From NCBI GenBank assembly GCA_015039465.1, contig MU130378.1, forward strand, positions 2,298,570-2,362,569: DNA of 64,000 bases. Reading direction: 5' to 3'. The DNA is from Phlegmacium glaucopus (Eukaryota > Basidiomycota > Agaricomycetes > Agaricales > Cortinariaceae). The notes below the pieces were generated by a model, which was not told the origin of the DNA, ran no database searches, and worked only from the letters and a program-made list of their open reading frames with translations. The translations under genes were made by a program, and so were the position numbers. The first letter of the stretch is position 1; every line of letters begins with the position of its first letter. Below, one piece after another: positions 11,101 through 27,116 of this stretch.

Positions 11101-12343
11101 CTACAGACAGATCGCGAGTCGCAGCCTTGAATATGATTCTAAAAACAACATATCAGACATGAGGAGAGAAGAAAATAAGAAAGATGTAACAAACTCCGAG
11201 TCTTTAGCCCTACTACTCATAGGGCGGCTCTTGATTCCAATTTTCGTTCTGAAAAATTGGACAACAGCATGAAACGTGGCTAGGTAGTTATTGACCGATT
11301 CCTGAGTAAAGCCGAACATGGCAAAGAAAAGGAGACCGATCCAAACTATGATCCAGCGATTCAACTCCAAGCTTAACTCTGTTATCATAGTAGAGCGCCA
11401 CAAAGCGGCTGGCAGCAGGATGACGTTGGAGAGGTGATGATGCTCTTGTTTCAAACCAGGGAAAGGGACGCTTGGGCCCACAATCCCAGAGTATAGATAA
11501 AAGAATGTGATGGGGATACCAGTAAGAACGTCAAAGATAGAAAAGCACATGAGCCTTATGTATCGATTTGAGTCGAGATTTCGATGGTTTGATACAAGTT
11601 GGTTTAGCTCAGAACGACGTTTATAGAAGGCACGTATGCTCAGACAGCCGTAAACACCAGCGATGAGTTCCAAGAGGAATGGCGGGACACCGGAGATAAC
11701 GACTGCAACCCAGGAAGAAAGGAGTGCTGGAAAACACCCATAGTCTTCAAAAATCATAAACCGAGATCTTTGAGCGAAGAACGCTGTAATGAGGATCATT
11801 GAGTGAAAGAGGGATAGTAGATATAATAACAAGACAGACAGAGAATTATTTCTATGATAGGGAGTCCAATCCCAATAGCGAGATCAATCACTACTTCGCG
11901 ACGCTTGTCCGCTTCGGAAGGGAGTACTGAAGTAGGCGATGCCAAGAGATAAAGACGGCGATTGATGCAGAGGTTTATGGCTGGGATAGCAACAGAAACT
12001 CCGATATTGATCCTGGACGCTATCCAATAGTAGAATTTGTAGTCACTACTTATGTAAAACAGTAAGAAAGAAAAACTGACATATATCACACCAGACTGGG
12101 GCCCAATTTATTGTGTTGTGGTTCCATATAATGGAGTTAATACCCAAGGAAAGACATGAAAGTCCAACCCACGCCAGAAAGAGGTGAGTACCAACATTCC
12201 AGGCTGAATCATAGTATTAGTATCATATGGATATTATGGATAAGGATCAGCTCACCATGTAATTGCATTGGAAATCTGATAAGACACAGAAAGAAGGAAA
12301 CAAAGGCAAAGATAGTGAAGAGGTAGTTGGGTGGGGCAGGCAT
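11101..12343 (-). CDS. STE3-type pheromone receptor (7-TM GPCR)
   Basis: Four exons: 12343-12256, 12203-12081, 12019-11831 and 11783-11101, each junction with GT..AG and frame kept, giving about 360 residues. Family signatures in order: an N-terminal TM segment; AWNVGTHLFLAWVGL then INSIIWNHNTINWAPVWCDI before TM3; SSRINIGVSVAIPA with CINRRLY; TM4 (GLPIIEIIL); AQRSRFMIFEDYGCFPA, the conserved second extracellular loop; then GVPPFLLELIAGVYGCLSIRAF (TM5), TGIPITFFYLY (TM6) and a seventh segment near VWIGLLFFAMFGF. These receptors sense lipidated peptide pheromones, couple to a G protein and a MAPK cascade, and form the B mating-type locus of many mushrooms, although non-mating paralogs also occur. 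The cytoplasmic tail is short. A broken second copy is at 27857-28720. Confidence 0.9.
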
Positions 12344-12959
12344 CTTCTATGCAGAGGGACAGCGTCGCGTAGATGACATTGCTTTAAGAGTGAAGACCCT
12401 TGTTCTTCAATTGGAACTGGAACTCAGAAGCAATCCCACCCTCTAGTGCGATCTCTTAAGACAAAGCACAGAGGTTGACGCGAATACCCAAGGTTCTTGT
12501 TCTTCAATTGGTTCAAGAATTGATCGTCGACCCAAAACGGGAACCTCCGATTCCTCATAGGACTCATGGTCTCAGGGTTGCCATCCACCTAACTACAGTG
12601 TTGCAGTCCCATCAATCCCAGGATGTTAACCACATAGCTTCTTATTCACAGAGAATTTTCGCGATTTTCATCCTGTGGCTTTGGCCTTCCCTGGCACCCA
12701 TTCATCAAATTATATCGGTCTCCTCGTCCGGTATACAATGACAACATCACAAGCATGGACGAATTTCACCTTACGCGGTCTTTATCAAGAGATGAAGATG
12801 AAATATCAGATAGAATTAACAGGGTCAGCTTCATGGCAGCAAGGGAGAAAAGGGATGTCTGGCCCAGCTTCCTCCGTGATATCCGTTCTGCCCACGCATA
12901 TTTTTTCTCTTTTCGGGTTTGGAGGATGTTAAAGACATCGAACCGTCAAGCGTTTGCAG
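12344..12959. other. Intergenic between STE3 and the DEVH helicase
   Basis: 5' flank of the receptor gene and 3' flank of the helicase. A 15-base string (CTTGTTCTTCAATTG) occurs twice, about 100 bp apart, near 12400 and 12500. Plus-strand ORFs at 12475-12741 and 12755-12985 have no recognisable domains. The region is the natural place to look for a pheromone precursor, but I could not identify one. Confidence 0.35.
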
Positions 12960-15900
12960 CTACTCTGATAACCCATCATGTGTAAGGAGAGCCATAATTG
13001 CGTGCACAATAGGATTTCCAGAGCGGGTGTTGAGCATCGTTCCTTCTTCAATACATTTTTGCAATTGTGCATCCAATAGACGTCTATTCAAGGCTCTTTG
13101 AATATTCTCTTAAACAGAGAAATAACCATAACTTCTCACCGCAATTGGTTAACCAGAACCCCTATGCGAGGCCAGGCTCGTAATTTGATAAAGCTTTCCT
13201 TATTGCCGACAGTTAAACCACCAAGGACGTGGTTTACTGCTACCTGTCCTCCAAACAACAGCAAGGCATACAATGGAACCTATAAGAGCATCAGCGAGAG
13301 GTCTTTTCGGAACACGATGAGGAGGAAGACAATGACTACCTCTGAAGCATCCCTTAGAAATACTTTGCTTGTCATATGTTTGTGAAAGTAAAATAAGAAG
13401 GGCGATTTCCAAACAGACGCTCCAAAGAGTACGCTGCCTGGATGAAGAAATACTCTTCCTTCTCGCAGGTCGTACATCTTGAATTCTTTTGCCGAATTTT
13501 CGCGTTGAATAGTTCCAGCGGAAACTTTGTCAAATTTAATGGCACCCTTGGGTAAACGTACTCTTGCAACACGTGGCCAGAGACCTCCTAACATTACAGC
13601 TTTGACAAGATTGGTATTTTCACTGCAGCTGTTGAGTCCTGGCGTAGATGGTGTAGAATCGAGAGGAACAAAACCAATTTCCGCCAAGGATGAGACGAAA
13701 TCCTGTCGAAGGGAAGTTACTTCTCTAAGAGTGGTCAAAGATATGAAATTCTGCGTCATCTTCAGCGATACATCAATGTTGTGAAGCAAGACCTCACGTA
13801 CTTCTTCGCAGAACGATTTTATCACGCTCTGAGATTTCTTTTCGGTACGCATCTTCAGGCATTGGTGGAAGGCCGACACATCAGTCAACAGATCACTATT
13901 CCCCGAGAGGAAGCGCGCCCGTGCGCTAGTAGGAATGAATTAGATTCCAGGCACAAGTTGCTAGCTTTCATTACTCACGCTGCCGCCTCATCCCTTTTCT
14001 CCAGGGGGGTCAGAAACAATGGCTTTGATGACAAGAGAGCAGCGACCGTCACGATGGGGCCAAGACATTGGAATACGGTAGCCAATATAAGCATCTACAT
14101 TTGACATATACGAAATCAATCAAATGGAGAAAGGTCTAGGAACAATTACCTTGGCAAGCCTGATGTCCAAAGGAAGCATTGACTATAGGTACATGTGAGC
14201 AAAGTGTATCGTATGTGCTGCATACTAGACTTACAATATGTTTGCCAAGCGCTGTTAGTGTCCCAGTGTTATCGATCGCTCCCAGTTCTTCGAGGATGGC
14301 TAATGCCCTGTCCATTGCTGCGATGGAAGGAGGATCAATTGCTTGACTTAAAAATACCTGCTCAGAGTGAGTACAGATGTATTTGAGATCGAATGTAATG
14401 TCGCCAACCTTGATATCTTGATCTTCCTTCGTTGCCTTGACTGCGAGTGATATACTCTCCAAGGGTACACGAAGGATTTCAGGGACCGGGAATTTAGCCA
14501 TGTTCATTTCCTGCTTCTTGGTATAGAGCTTATAGCATGTGCCAGGTTGAGTGCGTCCAGCACGTCCTCTCCTCTGCTTAGCTGCAGCCCGAGTGACCCA
14601 AGTTTCGACCAAACGAGACAGGCTAGTTTCGGGATCATATTGTGTTTCCTTAACCTTTCCTGCGTCGATAACGTATATCACGTCGTCGATAGTAATGGAC
14701 GTCTACAGTAAACGCTCAGCTGGAAGTGAAGGAAGTCCTGAGAGGAACTCACACACCTCGGCGACATTGGTAGCTGCTATGATCTTCCAAGTCGTTGTTT
14801 TCTCAAATACACGTCGTTGCTCGTCGTTAGACAGGTTGGCATGCAAAGGCAAAACAGTTACATCCTTTTGATGGCCTTCTTTGCGTATCGAGTCTATACA
14901 TTGCTTGATTTCGCTGACCCCAGGCAAGAAAATGAGAATCCCACCACGTGTGGTTGCGGTGGAGATGATGTAGTTGATGAGGGCCGTAATTAACTGAAAT
15001 TTCAAGTTAGAAATTAAATAAGACGCAAATTGAAGGATTTGTTATACTTGATAATCAATCCGTTGAGACCGAATAAGATTTTGGATCACTATGATATGCG
15101 GGTCCTCGAGGCCTTGAGCCCTGTATTCCTCTAGTAAAGCATCGTCTTCCTTTCCACGGGATTTTACGGATCCTGTAGAGGGACGATAATTCAAATTCGG
15201 GATGACTTCCTCTAAATATCTGAAAGACTGTCAGAGAGCGTACGCAGGTAGACGATGTCTACTCACATATCTTTGACCGGATGGGCAAACCCTGGAATAG
15301 TTAACAAAGGGGCGTTGTTGAAGTATTTCACGAATGTCTCATGGTTGATGGTAGCTGACATGAGAACCACTTTGAGTGTTGGATGACTCTTTAGTAGTTC
15401 CTTTAACTCTAGGAGAAGAAAATCTCCATCTAAGGATCGTTCATGAACCTGGTATACATAGTAAGTGGCTAGGCTTGCACCCTATAAAGTGAGCCTCACC
15501 TCATCTACCACAATATGTGATACGTGCTCAAGGTTATCGCCTGTACTGAGCCGTCGTAGAACAACACCAGTGGTGCAAAACAAGAGTTTGGTATTTTCAT
15601 TTTGCTTGCTTTCACCACGGATTGCATAACCGACGGAGCCATCTTCTAGCCGTTCTTGAGAAACTCGTGCAGCTACGGAGATGGCAGAAATCCGACGCGG
15701 CTGCGTTACGATGATAGAAGTTTCTGAGCCACAATTGGAAAGGATAAGCGAATCTAGTATGAACTGTGGCACTTGTTGGCCGTTAAACTATGGCTGGAGA
15801 CAGGGCAGCGGGAATATAATCACATTGGGTTGTTTTCCCGCATCCTAAGATTACAGTTAGTCACATCCCTCAAGTTGGAACGAAGGACGAACCCGTTTCG

Positions 15901-18000
15901 CCAACGACTACCACTACCCGGTTCTTTTCTAGTTTGTCTAAGAAATCCTGCTTAGCTTTGAAAGCTGGTAGTCTCTTTCTTTCCTCCAACACGACTTTGA
16001 ACTATAAAAGGTGTTAGATTCAATTGACTAATGAAGGCAGATCATTTACTTTCTCCGTCTTTTGAACGGCTTCGAGTTCACGTTTTAATCGAGCATCATC
16101 ATGTTTGACGCGGAGACGCCTTGCTTTTTTCTCTTGATGGAAATTAGGATTATCATTAGTATTAAGCGAATAGAACTTGGATGCATTAGTAGCGGATCTT
16201 TGAGGGCGAGGGACAAGGTGCTCAAGCACGGCTGATATATCAGGTGGTCCGTTATCCTCAACCAACGCCCATTCTCCTTCAAAAATGCGCATGACTGACA
16301 TACAGAATCCTTCGTCCGCGAGCAGACCGCTCTGTAACTCCAGGGTCGATAGGAACCTTGAGAGTAGGTGGAGTCGGATGTACGCCGGAACCGTCGAAGA
16401 AGTAACAAAGATCGGGAGGTAGCCAGGACGTGGATAGCATTCATCAATGGAGAAAAGTATATGTATATCAATGGGAGCACTGAACAAGGGTAAGACGAGA
16501 TGGCCTGGTTCTTCCAAACGAGCTCCGAAAGCAGCATATTCTCCTTCTTCGATCAAATAAGCTGCAGAGCTATTGGTTGAGGCGGTTTCGCCCATATGCT
16601 GTCCAATGAGTCGTTTTCCAAGTACAACCATAAGCAAATCCCAGCTCTGAATGAACCTCGGGTCTGCTGTACATTCCTTAACAGCTTGTGGTGGCCAACC
16701 TGCTTCCTTGACAGCCTTTTCCTCAATCCATCGCCTTTGAAGATCGTGTTCCCCAGCGTGCGCTGAAGTGATAAATGGGTTCGAGGAGTTATTGCTAGGG
16801 AGAAATCGTTGTGGAAGATCACACTCCGGAATATGAAGGATCAGATATTCGATGCAGGCTTCCAGAGGGGATAAAGAACCAAGCAATTTAGAGGATAGAG
16901 CAGAGCTTTGAGACAAAAATTCTGTTGCATTTCGTATTTGAGCCTTAAGGAAACCAAGATGCCCCAATTGGACAGAAAGCTCGGGAATATTCTCTTGAGA
17001 AAGCACTGCGGGTGCGTCATCACTCTCGTCAGCCCCTGGGTTAAGAGAGAGTTCCTAGGTCACAGCTTAGTGTATGTTTTTTTTTTCGAATGATTAAAGA
17101 ATAGCTTGCCTCTTTAATCGCATATTCGACTAATTCGCGTAAAGAACCTGCCATCCTAACCTCAGGAGATTGCGAAAATTCATTAGAACTGGCTGATTTG
17201 CGTACATCTACAGTTGATGGATTCGATACTGCTTCTTCACGCCTTTCGGCAGCCTTGGCCTGTCTTTTCTTGACCTCTTGCTGGGCAAGGAAGGGATCGG
17301 CTTCGTACATCCACTTCTGGTGATCCGGAATTGCCTTATGTTCCGCTGCTAGTTCATTCCAGTAATCTTTCGGCCCAGCGGGAAGAACGAGATGGAGTTG
17401 AATCCCATTACAGAACTAATGAATCGTGCAGATTTAGAACCAGCGGGGTGGTATCGATGAAAAGTTTGTCCGCACGAACACGATAAAGAGCATATGTGGC
17501 ACCCCAGTGCTTCGCTTCTAGTGCTGTAGGCCTGAGATATGGCGGATGAGGTTCCAATCGGACAGTCTCCCTCTGAGATGTCTTCTTATTGTGTCTACTC
17601 AAAGTCACGGCAAACGACCATCCTTCGCTTCCCCGATGTTGCTGGAGAAATTGATTAGAGCGATTTATCTACAATGTAAAGAAATATATACCGTGTCTAC
17701 CACGGGCTTTTCCCATCCCTCCTTTTGGCATCTACAGGCGTGTTTAGGTCAGGAGCAACATTTATGAGCATAAAAGACGACTCGTTTTCAAATACGTGGA
17801 GAGAACTTTGAACGCGTCTGCTGAGAAGGAAGCTTAATTTACCTCTCGTTTAAAAGGCTCAATGGATATTTTGAACCCGGAGGAAATAACGGGGGTGGTG
17901 TATCCGAACCTGGAGCAGTTGGTACAGATGTAACAGGGTTCTTCAACTTGGAAGAGTTTCCAGCATTTCCTGATTTTACAATACCTTTCCTTGGAGGCAT
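12960..18000 (-). CDS. DEVH-box RNA helicase with RWD domain (DHX29/DHX57/YLR419W-like)
   Basis: A large multi-exon gene. The N-terminus MPPRKGIVKSGN is basic. It is followed by a dsRNA-binding-like segment (about 17640-17410), a helical stretch and an RWD domain containing YPRPGYLPIFV (about 16440-16380). The helicase core shows motif I GETGCGKTTQ, itself split by two introns near 15780-15900, motif Ia TQPRRISAISVAARV, motif II VVDEVHERS, motif III MSATINHETF, then [15 protein letters not shown] and motif VI QRRGRAGRT. The HA2 region (AIDPPSIAAMDRALAILEELGAID) and OB-fold domain (LLFGGQVAVNHVLGG, RAWPRIGVL) follow. The protein ends SGNPIVHAIMALLTHDGLSE. This family unwinds structured RNA, probably in translation initiation or ribosome-associated work. 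It starts 99 bp from Prp22 in divergent orientation. It appears intact. Confidence 0.88.
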
Positions 18001-18099
18001 TGAACTTATTCAAATAATGTGTTGATAGTCGGAATTGATCCTTTAATATGCAGGTGTCACAGACATTCAGTTGTCACAGAAAGGTCGACTCACACCTCC
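18001..18099. promoter_or_regulatory. 99-bp bidirectional promoter between two DEAH/DEVH helicase genes
   Basis: The start codons of the DHX29/57-like gene (minus) and Prp22 (plus) are only 99 bp apart, so their 5' UTRs and promoters must share or overlap this segment. It contains TTGTCACAGA and a nearby TGTCACAGAC, a near-direct repeat of TGTCACAGA that may be a regulatory site. No TATA box is obvious. Confidence 0.6.
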
Positions 18100-21839
<3,740 letters not shown>

Positions 21840-22127
21840 ATGTATTCCTGGTGTTGTATCTATCATTGCTTTCAACGTATATATCCAATGTGTAATTCAA
21901 CCACAGTGAAATATTTTATAAGTCTATATTCATATGTGCGACAACAAAAGGGTACAAGAGAATATGGATTCTATGGCATGAATACCGTGTTCACAGCTTC
22001 AATCCTACCCATCTATATCTGGACATTCATATTGCTTCAACCTCCTCCTTATCCCAACCACTTTTAATAGAGGTTGGTTTGATGATTTTCGGAGCAAGAT
22101 TGATGCTAGATTACATTGAAGGTACTG

Positions 22128-23535
22128 TTAGGCTAAACCAATGTTGGACAAGGAAGAATCATACCTGGATTTAAGAAGTGCCATTGCATCTTGCACCAAC
22201 ACATTTGCATTGTTATAGAGTTGGTTCTGGCGCATTGTTTCTGCAGTTCGAAAAATTTCCAGTGCATCGCCAGCCAAGGTAAGAGGCTTCTCCCATCCAC
22301 CCATGCTCTTTGGTGGCTTCTCTTCCTTTTTAGCCATGCTGATGGAGTGGTTGTGGTATGCATTCAAGCTTGAAATATAACTGGTAAGCATCACATCAAA
22401 GATAACCTCACATATTGGGCGCAGGGCACAAATGAAAGACTTGGGGTTTTCTGGATCATTAAGTTGAAAACCACGCCGAACAGCTGGAGGATCTGTGTGT
22501 AGGATCCCACGGCTAAATGAATATGGCTTGTTGTTTCCATCAAACAAGAAAAACTGGAAGTGGGATCCATCACAAAGGATGCCATAAACAGGAATGTGGA
22601 GCCCTCGGTGCACATTGTTCCAGTGACAGGCTGCAATGTTAACACATTAACACATAGTGATAATGAGTGGGAATTACAGATTGGCAGGAGACTCACCATT
22701 GCATTCTGCTATTACTTGAGCAACTGCATCCAAACGCTCTTGTCCACTACCAATTTTGAGCTTGATTTCTATAACAAGAAACACAATAGCTCCAAATGAC
22801 TTAAAGTAGTATTCAATTCTGCCTCTATTAGTTATGCGGCCATGGAGGGAAGATTCAGGCAGATTCCTAAAAGCAAAACCAAATGTAGTGACAAGGTGAT
22901 TAAAGATCTGAGGGCAGAAGTGAGTTTATTGTAGCAGGAGGGTCAACTTTGAACTTGCTCTCACAGGGGCAAGGAACCGGGATGTTGCCTCTTCTGTTTC
23001 ATGATCAATAGGGGGCCCATACTGCAGGAGGAGAATGTCCATATCATCTACGATGGACTCGAAAAGCGACGTGGGAATGCGGGAGCGATAGAGGTCGACA
23101 GTGGGGATATCATACATGTTTCGGTCAGGGTCGAGTCCCACAAATGGAGCCATATCTGTGTATGTTACGTTAGAAAAGCTGACATCTATGTGGTCCTCTA
23201 TGAAGAATATTTGAACCAATTAGCTTCAATGGTCAAAAGAAAATGAACAGACCGGACAAGATCTGGCATAATAAGCTCGGGCGGAAATCATGTCCCTGCA
23301 TTATATGGAGAAGACCAACTTCGGCAGAATCATAGCGTTTAATACTCGAGGACAGCAGTCTTCGGAGATCGTCAGCAGATTGTATGTCTGGCTTGTCGTT
23401 CTCGAGTTTTTGCTTCAGGGTCATTGATCGGACGGGAGCAAAGGGCCGGGAGGGAAGGGCAATGCCATGCCGTTGGATTTGGTAAAGAAGATTTGGAGCT
23501 GTCTTTGCAACACGGACGGTCTTTGGAATTGACAT
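22128..23535 (-). CDS. Agaric-specific orphan protein with a possible PD-(D/E)XK nuclease-like core
   Basis: Four exons can be linked: MSIPKTVRVAK.. to QILSD, MAPFVGLDPD.. to FLAP, IFNHLVTTFGF.. to IAECN, and ACHWNNVHRG onward, with canonical or near-canonical introns (one donor is GTCTGT). The last segment ends at 22128, but a GTATGA donor near 22165 could replace the final residues by a short alternative tail. I recall similar proteins as lineage-expanded, uncharacterised families in mushroom genomes. The middle region, IEYYFKSFGAIVFLVIEIKLKIG then ERLDAVAQVIAEC, has the strand-ExK-helix look of PD-(D/E)XK nuclease folds; that is inference from one motif. An upstream in-frame ATG at 23643 lies in the duplicated segment, so I used the ATG at 23535. 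No function is assigned. Confidence 0.6.
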
Positions 23536-23845
23536 GGAGGGGACGGAAACGGATGACGGTGACAGTGGTAGGCGAAGTCCACAGCATCTTGGCGTAATAT
23601 GCACGTGAACGTAAACATTGGCGAGCGTCCACTCGTGAGTCATGAACTTGGAACTTGCTTTGCACCTCTCTTGCTTGAAGTTATTCTGTGATCATGATTG
23701 TTCCACCGACTTTCCAAATTCACAAGCTCAATCTGTGAAACAAATAATAATTGGCGACACAATCGCCCGTCGTATGCCGCTTGCATCTTACCCTACCGCA
23801 CTGGTTCCAGGCGAGTCTGACGAGAGACCAATAAGAACCCAAAAA

Positions 23846-25634
23846 ATGTCGGATATAAGTTCTCACAGTTACTCTGCGTTTTATTTCTCAGTTTACTGAG
23901 GAAGATTTCGCATAGATAGATACCGCCATCCTATCTCACATATGCAGGGCGATGACGTCACAGGCGACAGTTTATTCCAGTCGGAAATTGGTGGACTCGA
24001 CTTATCTTCCCTAACACCCGAAGAATTGGCCCAATTGGACTCTGCGGTTTCCATCAACTAAACATGGGCCTTCCATTCAGATTGAAATAGAAGATGGAGA
24101 GGCGACTCCTCTTCAAGTGGTAGAGCGCTCGACCCAGCCATCCCCATTGAAACAATTTCGTTCTAGAAGAATACTCTCGGTTTCCGATTTAGTTTCTCCT
24201 GCTTGGTAGATTTCTTTGACCTCCGTTGATTATGAGACTTTTTAATACCGAAATTTACAGGTGTGAAGTCCAATTTGATTATGGACTACGAGGGGAAAGG
24301 TCCTATCGGCGTACGACCCACATCCTTGGTTTCCTCATCGGGAAAGACAATATCTGTTGAGAAGTCGGTTGCTGTGAGGAACGATGTAAGAACCAAGCAA
24401 GGTCTCGTACGTCATGGATTTTATTTTTCTTTCAAAATCTTCAATGATCATCATGCCATAGGCAGTTCATAAAGAGTTAGAGCGGGAGCTCCGAATGGTC
24501 GAACTTAAAGTCGACATCAGCAGTGAAGAGACGAGATGGGCTCTACGGTAGGTATTACTGGCAATATAAGGAGAATCCTCTAAATGATTTCACCAGGCTT
24601 GTAATTCCCTCTTGCTTAGAGAGTTGAGAAAAAGTACTCGACCCACCCAATCGCGGTGAAACAACGGTCATTGAGGAACCAACATCATCACCCTCCGCAG
24701 TCAATCCACCTTCTATGCTCTACTTAATGGACAATAAGACAAGACGGTATCGGACTGTCCCCCCTCATCATGACACGCTTTCAGGGCGGTTGCAACTCAT
24801 GCTTTACCGACGGCTTCTTTCAAAACTCGTAGCAAAGTCTCCGCCCTATGATTTTGGGCCGCTTTGGAAAAGACTAGGAGTGGAATCGTCCTCTCGATTC
24901 CCCGCAAAATTTCTCGTCCAGGCAAATTTGATCTCAGGCAATACTGAGTTCCAAATGACATGTTTGGATGATGTGGTAACTTCGTGGCACAAACTTGTCA
25001 AGGAAGCTAATATCCAAGGCATCTGGAATTGGTATATCGATTGAGACCTGCACCTGATATAAAGCAGAAAGGCAAAGCTATTGCCCTCCCCGTACTGGAT
25101 GACTGTGATACCGCAAATACACCGAAGGATATTCCGGTTCAGATCGTCGCATTAATTGGAGCTGAGAGTTCCACTGCAGGTCCATCAGGTCGTATGGAAA
25201 CAGTGTAATTACCGGAGGGCCAAGTGCCAATTCAAATAATCGACCGTCGGATCTATCATCAGTTTCAGACCTCGAAGACGCCCAGCTACAATGGGCAATA
25301 CAGCAGTCGATGATGCCACCGTCAGATCGAGAAGATAAATTTCCAGGTATATAAAAGCAACGCCCTCAAGACCTCCAGCTGATCGATTAGCAGGAGCAAC
25401 TTCGCTTCCAAAACCAGTCCAAAGCCTTCCAGGACCCGATGGCATTGACCGCATTAAATGGTGGCGGAACGAAAGCCGGAGGGAGTACCTTTGGAACACG
25501 CGTCGCGGTGTTTGTGAGTTTTCTCTGAATGTCTTGTTTGCGGCTCAATCGTGGTTAGCACCTGTGAATACGCGAATGATTGCGAATGGCGAGCTCAAAA
25601 AGCCTTAGAACCAAGCAACACAGTGCGCCGTTGA
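23846..25634 (+). pseudogene. EXO5 pseudogene (inverted copy)
   Basis: Clear match to the intact EXO5 on the other strand, from its ATG to its stop. It is broken several ways: an early in-frame stop after YFSVY (about 23899); altered bases in the following acidic segment; loss of bases where the parent has its SIKLNEHKD segment (about 24055); and a deletion of about 340 bp near 24603. That deletion removes the exons holding RWALRLVNML, the VGIVDEV catalytic Asp and the basic linker. The PD-(D/E)XK Lys region (MDNKTRRY) and the Cys-rich end survive only as fragments. A further frameshift follows the segment ending EANIQGI near 25021. Confidence 0.88.
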
Positions 25635-26032
25635 TATGCTTAATGTATGACCAGCCGGGGATGACTCCGTATACTCAAACTAACTATACATAGTACTTTG
25701 TACCGTCACCTACATATATACTTATCAAGTAAATTTGGACCTTGGCATACTGAAGCACTGAAGCCTGAAGCTAGGACCATACATATTGTTTGAAGGTCTA
25801 ATGATAGTCACTGTGCTTGCTGGCATCAGATTTTCGTTTTCCCGGGCCTGAGCTGCTTTTTTTTTCCGAATCTCACTGGCGCTGCCTCAAACCTTCAGAC
25901 CTCTGGATGCATTGAACAGTTCAAATCTGGTCTCAGACTGACGATGACAGTCTATCAGCGACAAACCCCACCAAAATCACCGTTACCGCCACCCATCGTC
26001 CCTCCTGGGCCATTCCTTTTTGTCGGAACGCT

Positions 26033-26984
26033 ATGACCCCTGAGCCTTATCTGCGCTTCTCTTCAATCATTCTAAACTCTACGTCGAGCCTTCTATTGGC
26101 ATGTCTCCTGGTCACCTTGATTTGTTTGCTGGAAAGGTTAGTCTATTCAAGTTATTATTTTTCAGACGTTGCTAAATTTAGTATCAGTTTCGAACCGTAG
26201 GTTTTTGACCTTCTCCCTTGACAAGCAATGGGCACCTCAAGCATTGAGGCTTTCATCTGTATATACTGCTATCTGGGGAACGGGGTTATATTCAATTGTA
26301 ACGTTCCTGCGATTGTAAGAACTCTTCATTTTGTATACCTGAGAATCTTGAGACAATTGACAATGAGTACTCTCCCAGATGCTATATGTTTGTTGCGATG
26401 ACCTTGCATGTAGGGTGAGTCGATTATGATAAACTAGTCCTTTTTCGCATTGGTTAACAAAGGGTTTCGACAGTCTAGTTCTCGTTATCGTGAGTCCAAT
26501 CAAAAAAATGGAAGAGATACATGTACAGATTAAATACTACAGGTTGCTTCACTGTCAACGGGGCAGTTGGCAATTGAACTCCATAACCTTCGAAAGCCTC
26601 ACTCTTTCTCTCGGCACGTCTTATTTCTCTACCTATCAGGTCAATTATCACCACTGACAAAGACACTGTTTCAGAGAAGGAGGTGATATACTTTCGCGGC
26701 CGCTTTTGTCAACACGACCCCGATCTAGATCAAAACCAGACGATATCTTCATACACCCGGCACAATCCAATATTGCTCGGGCTGATGCTGTCGCGCTGGA
26801 ACTTGGGCTGGCTGGTGAGACAGAGCGAGTGCAAGGGAATTTCGTGGCACAGGGGAACTCTGCTTGGGAAGTCGGAAAGGGGAGGGATTTGGCACGAGAG
26901 ATGCTCTTAGGATGTACAAAGCCTCCTTCATTGCAGGGGTCCAAGGATCCCACCGATTCTGATTCTGATCCTGATTCTGATTGA
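26033..26984 (+). CDS. Ctr-family copper transporter (copy 2, in the inverted duplicate)
   Basis: All exons of the Ctr gene at 2391-3349 are present here in the same order with usable splice sites. They run from MTPEPYLRFSS through CYMFVAMTLHVG (MxxxM motif) and VASLSTGQLAIE to the acidic Asp/Ser tail. In contrast with its EXO5 neighbour I saw no stop or frameshift. Differences from copy 1 include Trp-Arg to Trp-Gly before TGLYS, a donor changed from GTAAAT to GTCAAT in the last intron, and a 3-bp insertion at the last acceptor (CAGAGAAG), which keeps the frame. It may therefore be a functional paralog, or a recent copy on its way out. Its upstream flank is also duplicated, so it could be expressed like copy 1. 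Confidence 0.6.
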
Positions 26985-27116
26985 GTACCAGGTACAGCAA
27001 TGCAATAATTAAGATGTGTGGCAGGAAAGCGGTAAATAATAGTCCATAATCGATTCGTCATTATACATTTCTTAAATGGAATGATATCATTAGGCCAATC
27101 TGTGAGGATACCATAC

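Noticed and set aside
12755..12985. Plus-strand ORF starting MDEFHLTRSLSRDEDE, considered as a pheromone or small-protein gene
   Set aside because: No CaaX end, overlaps the 3' end of the helicase gene, and no family was recognised.
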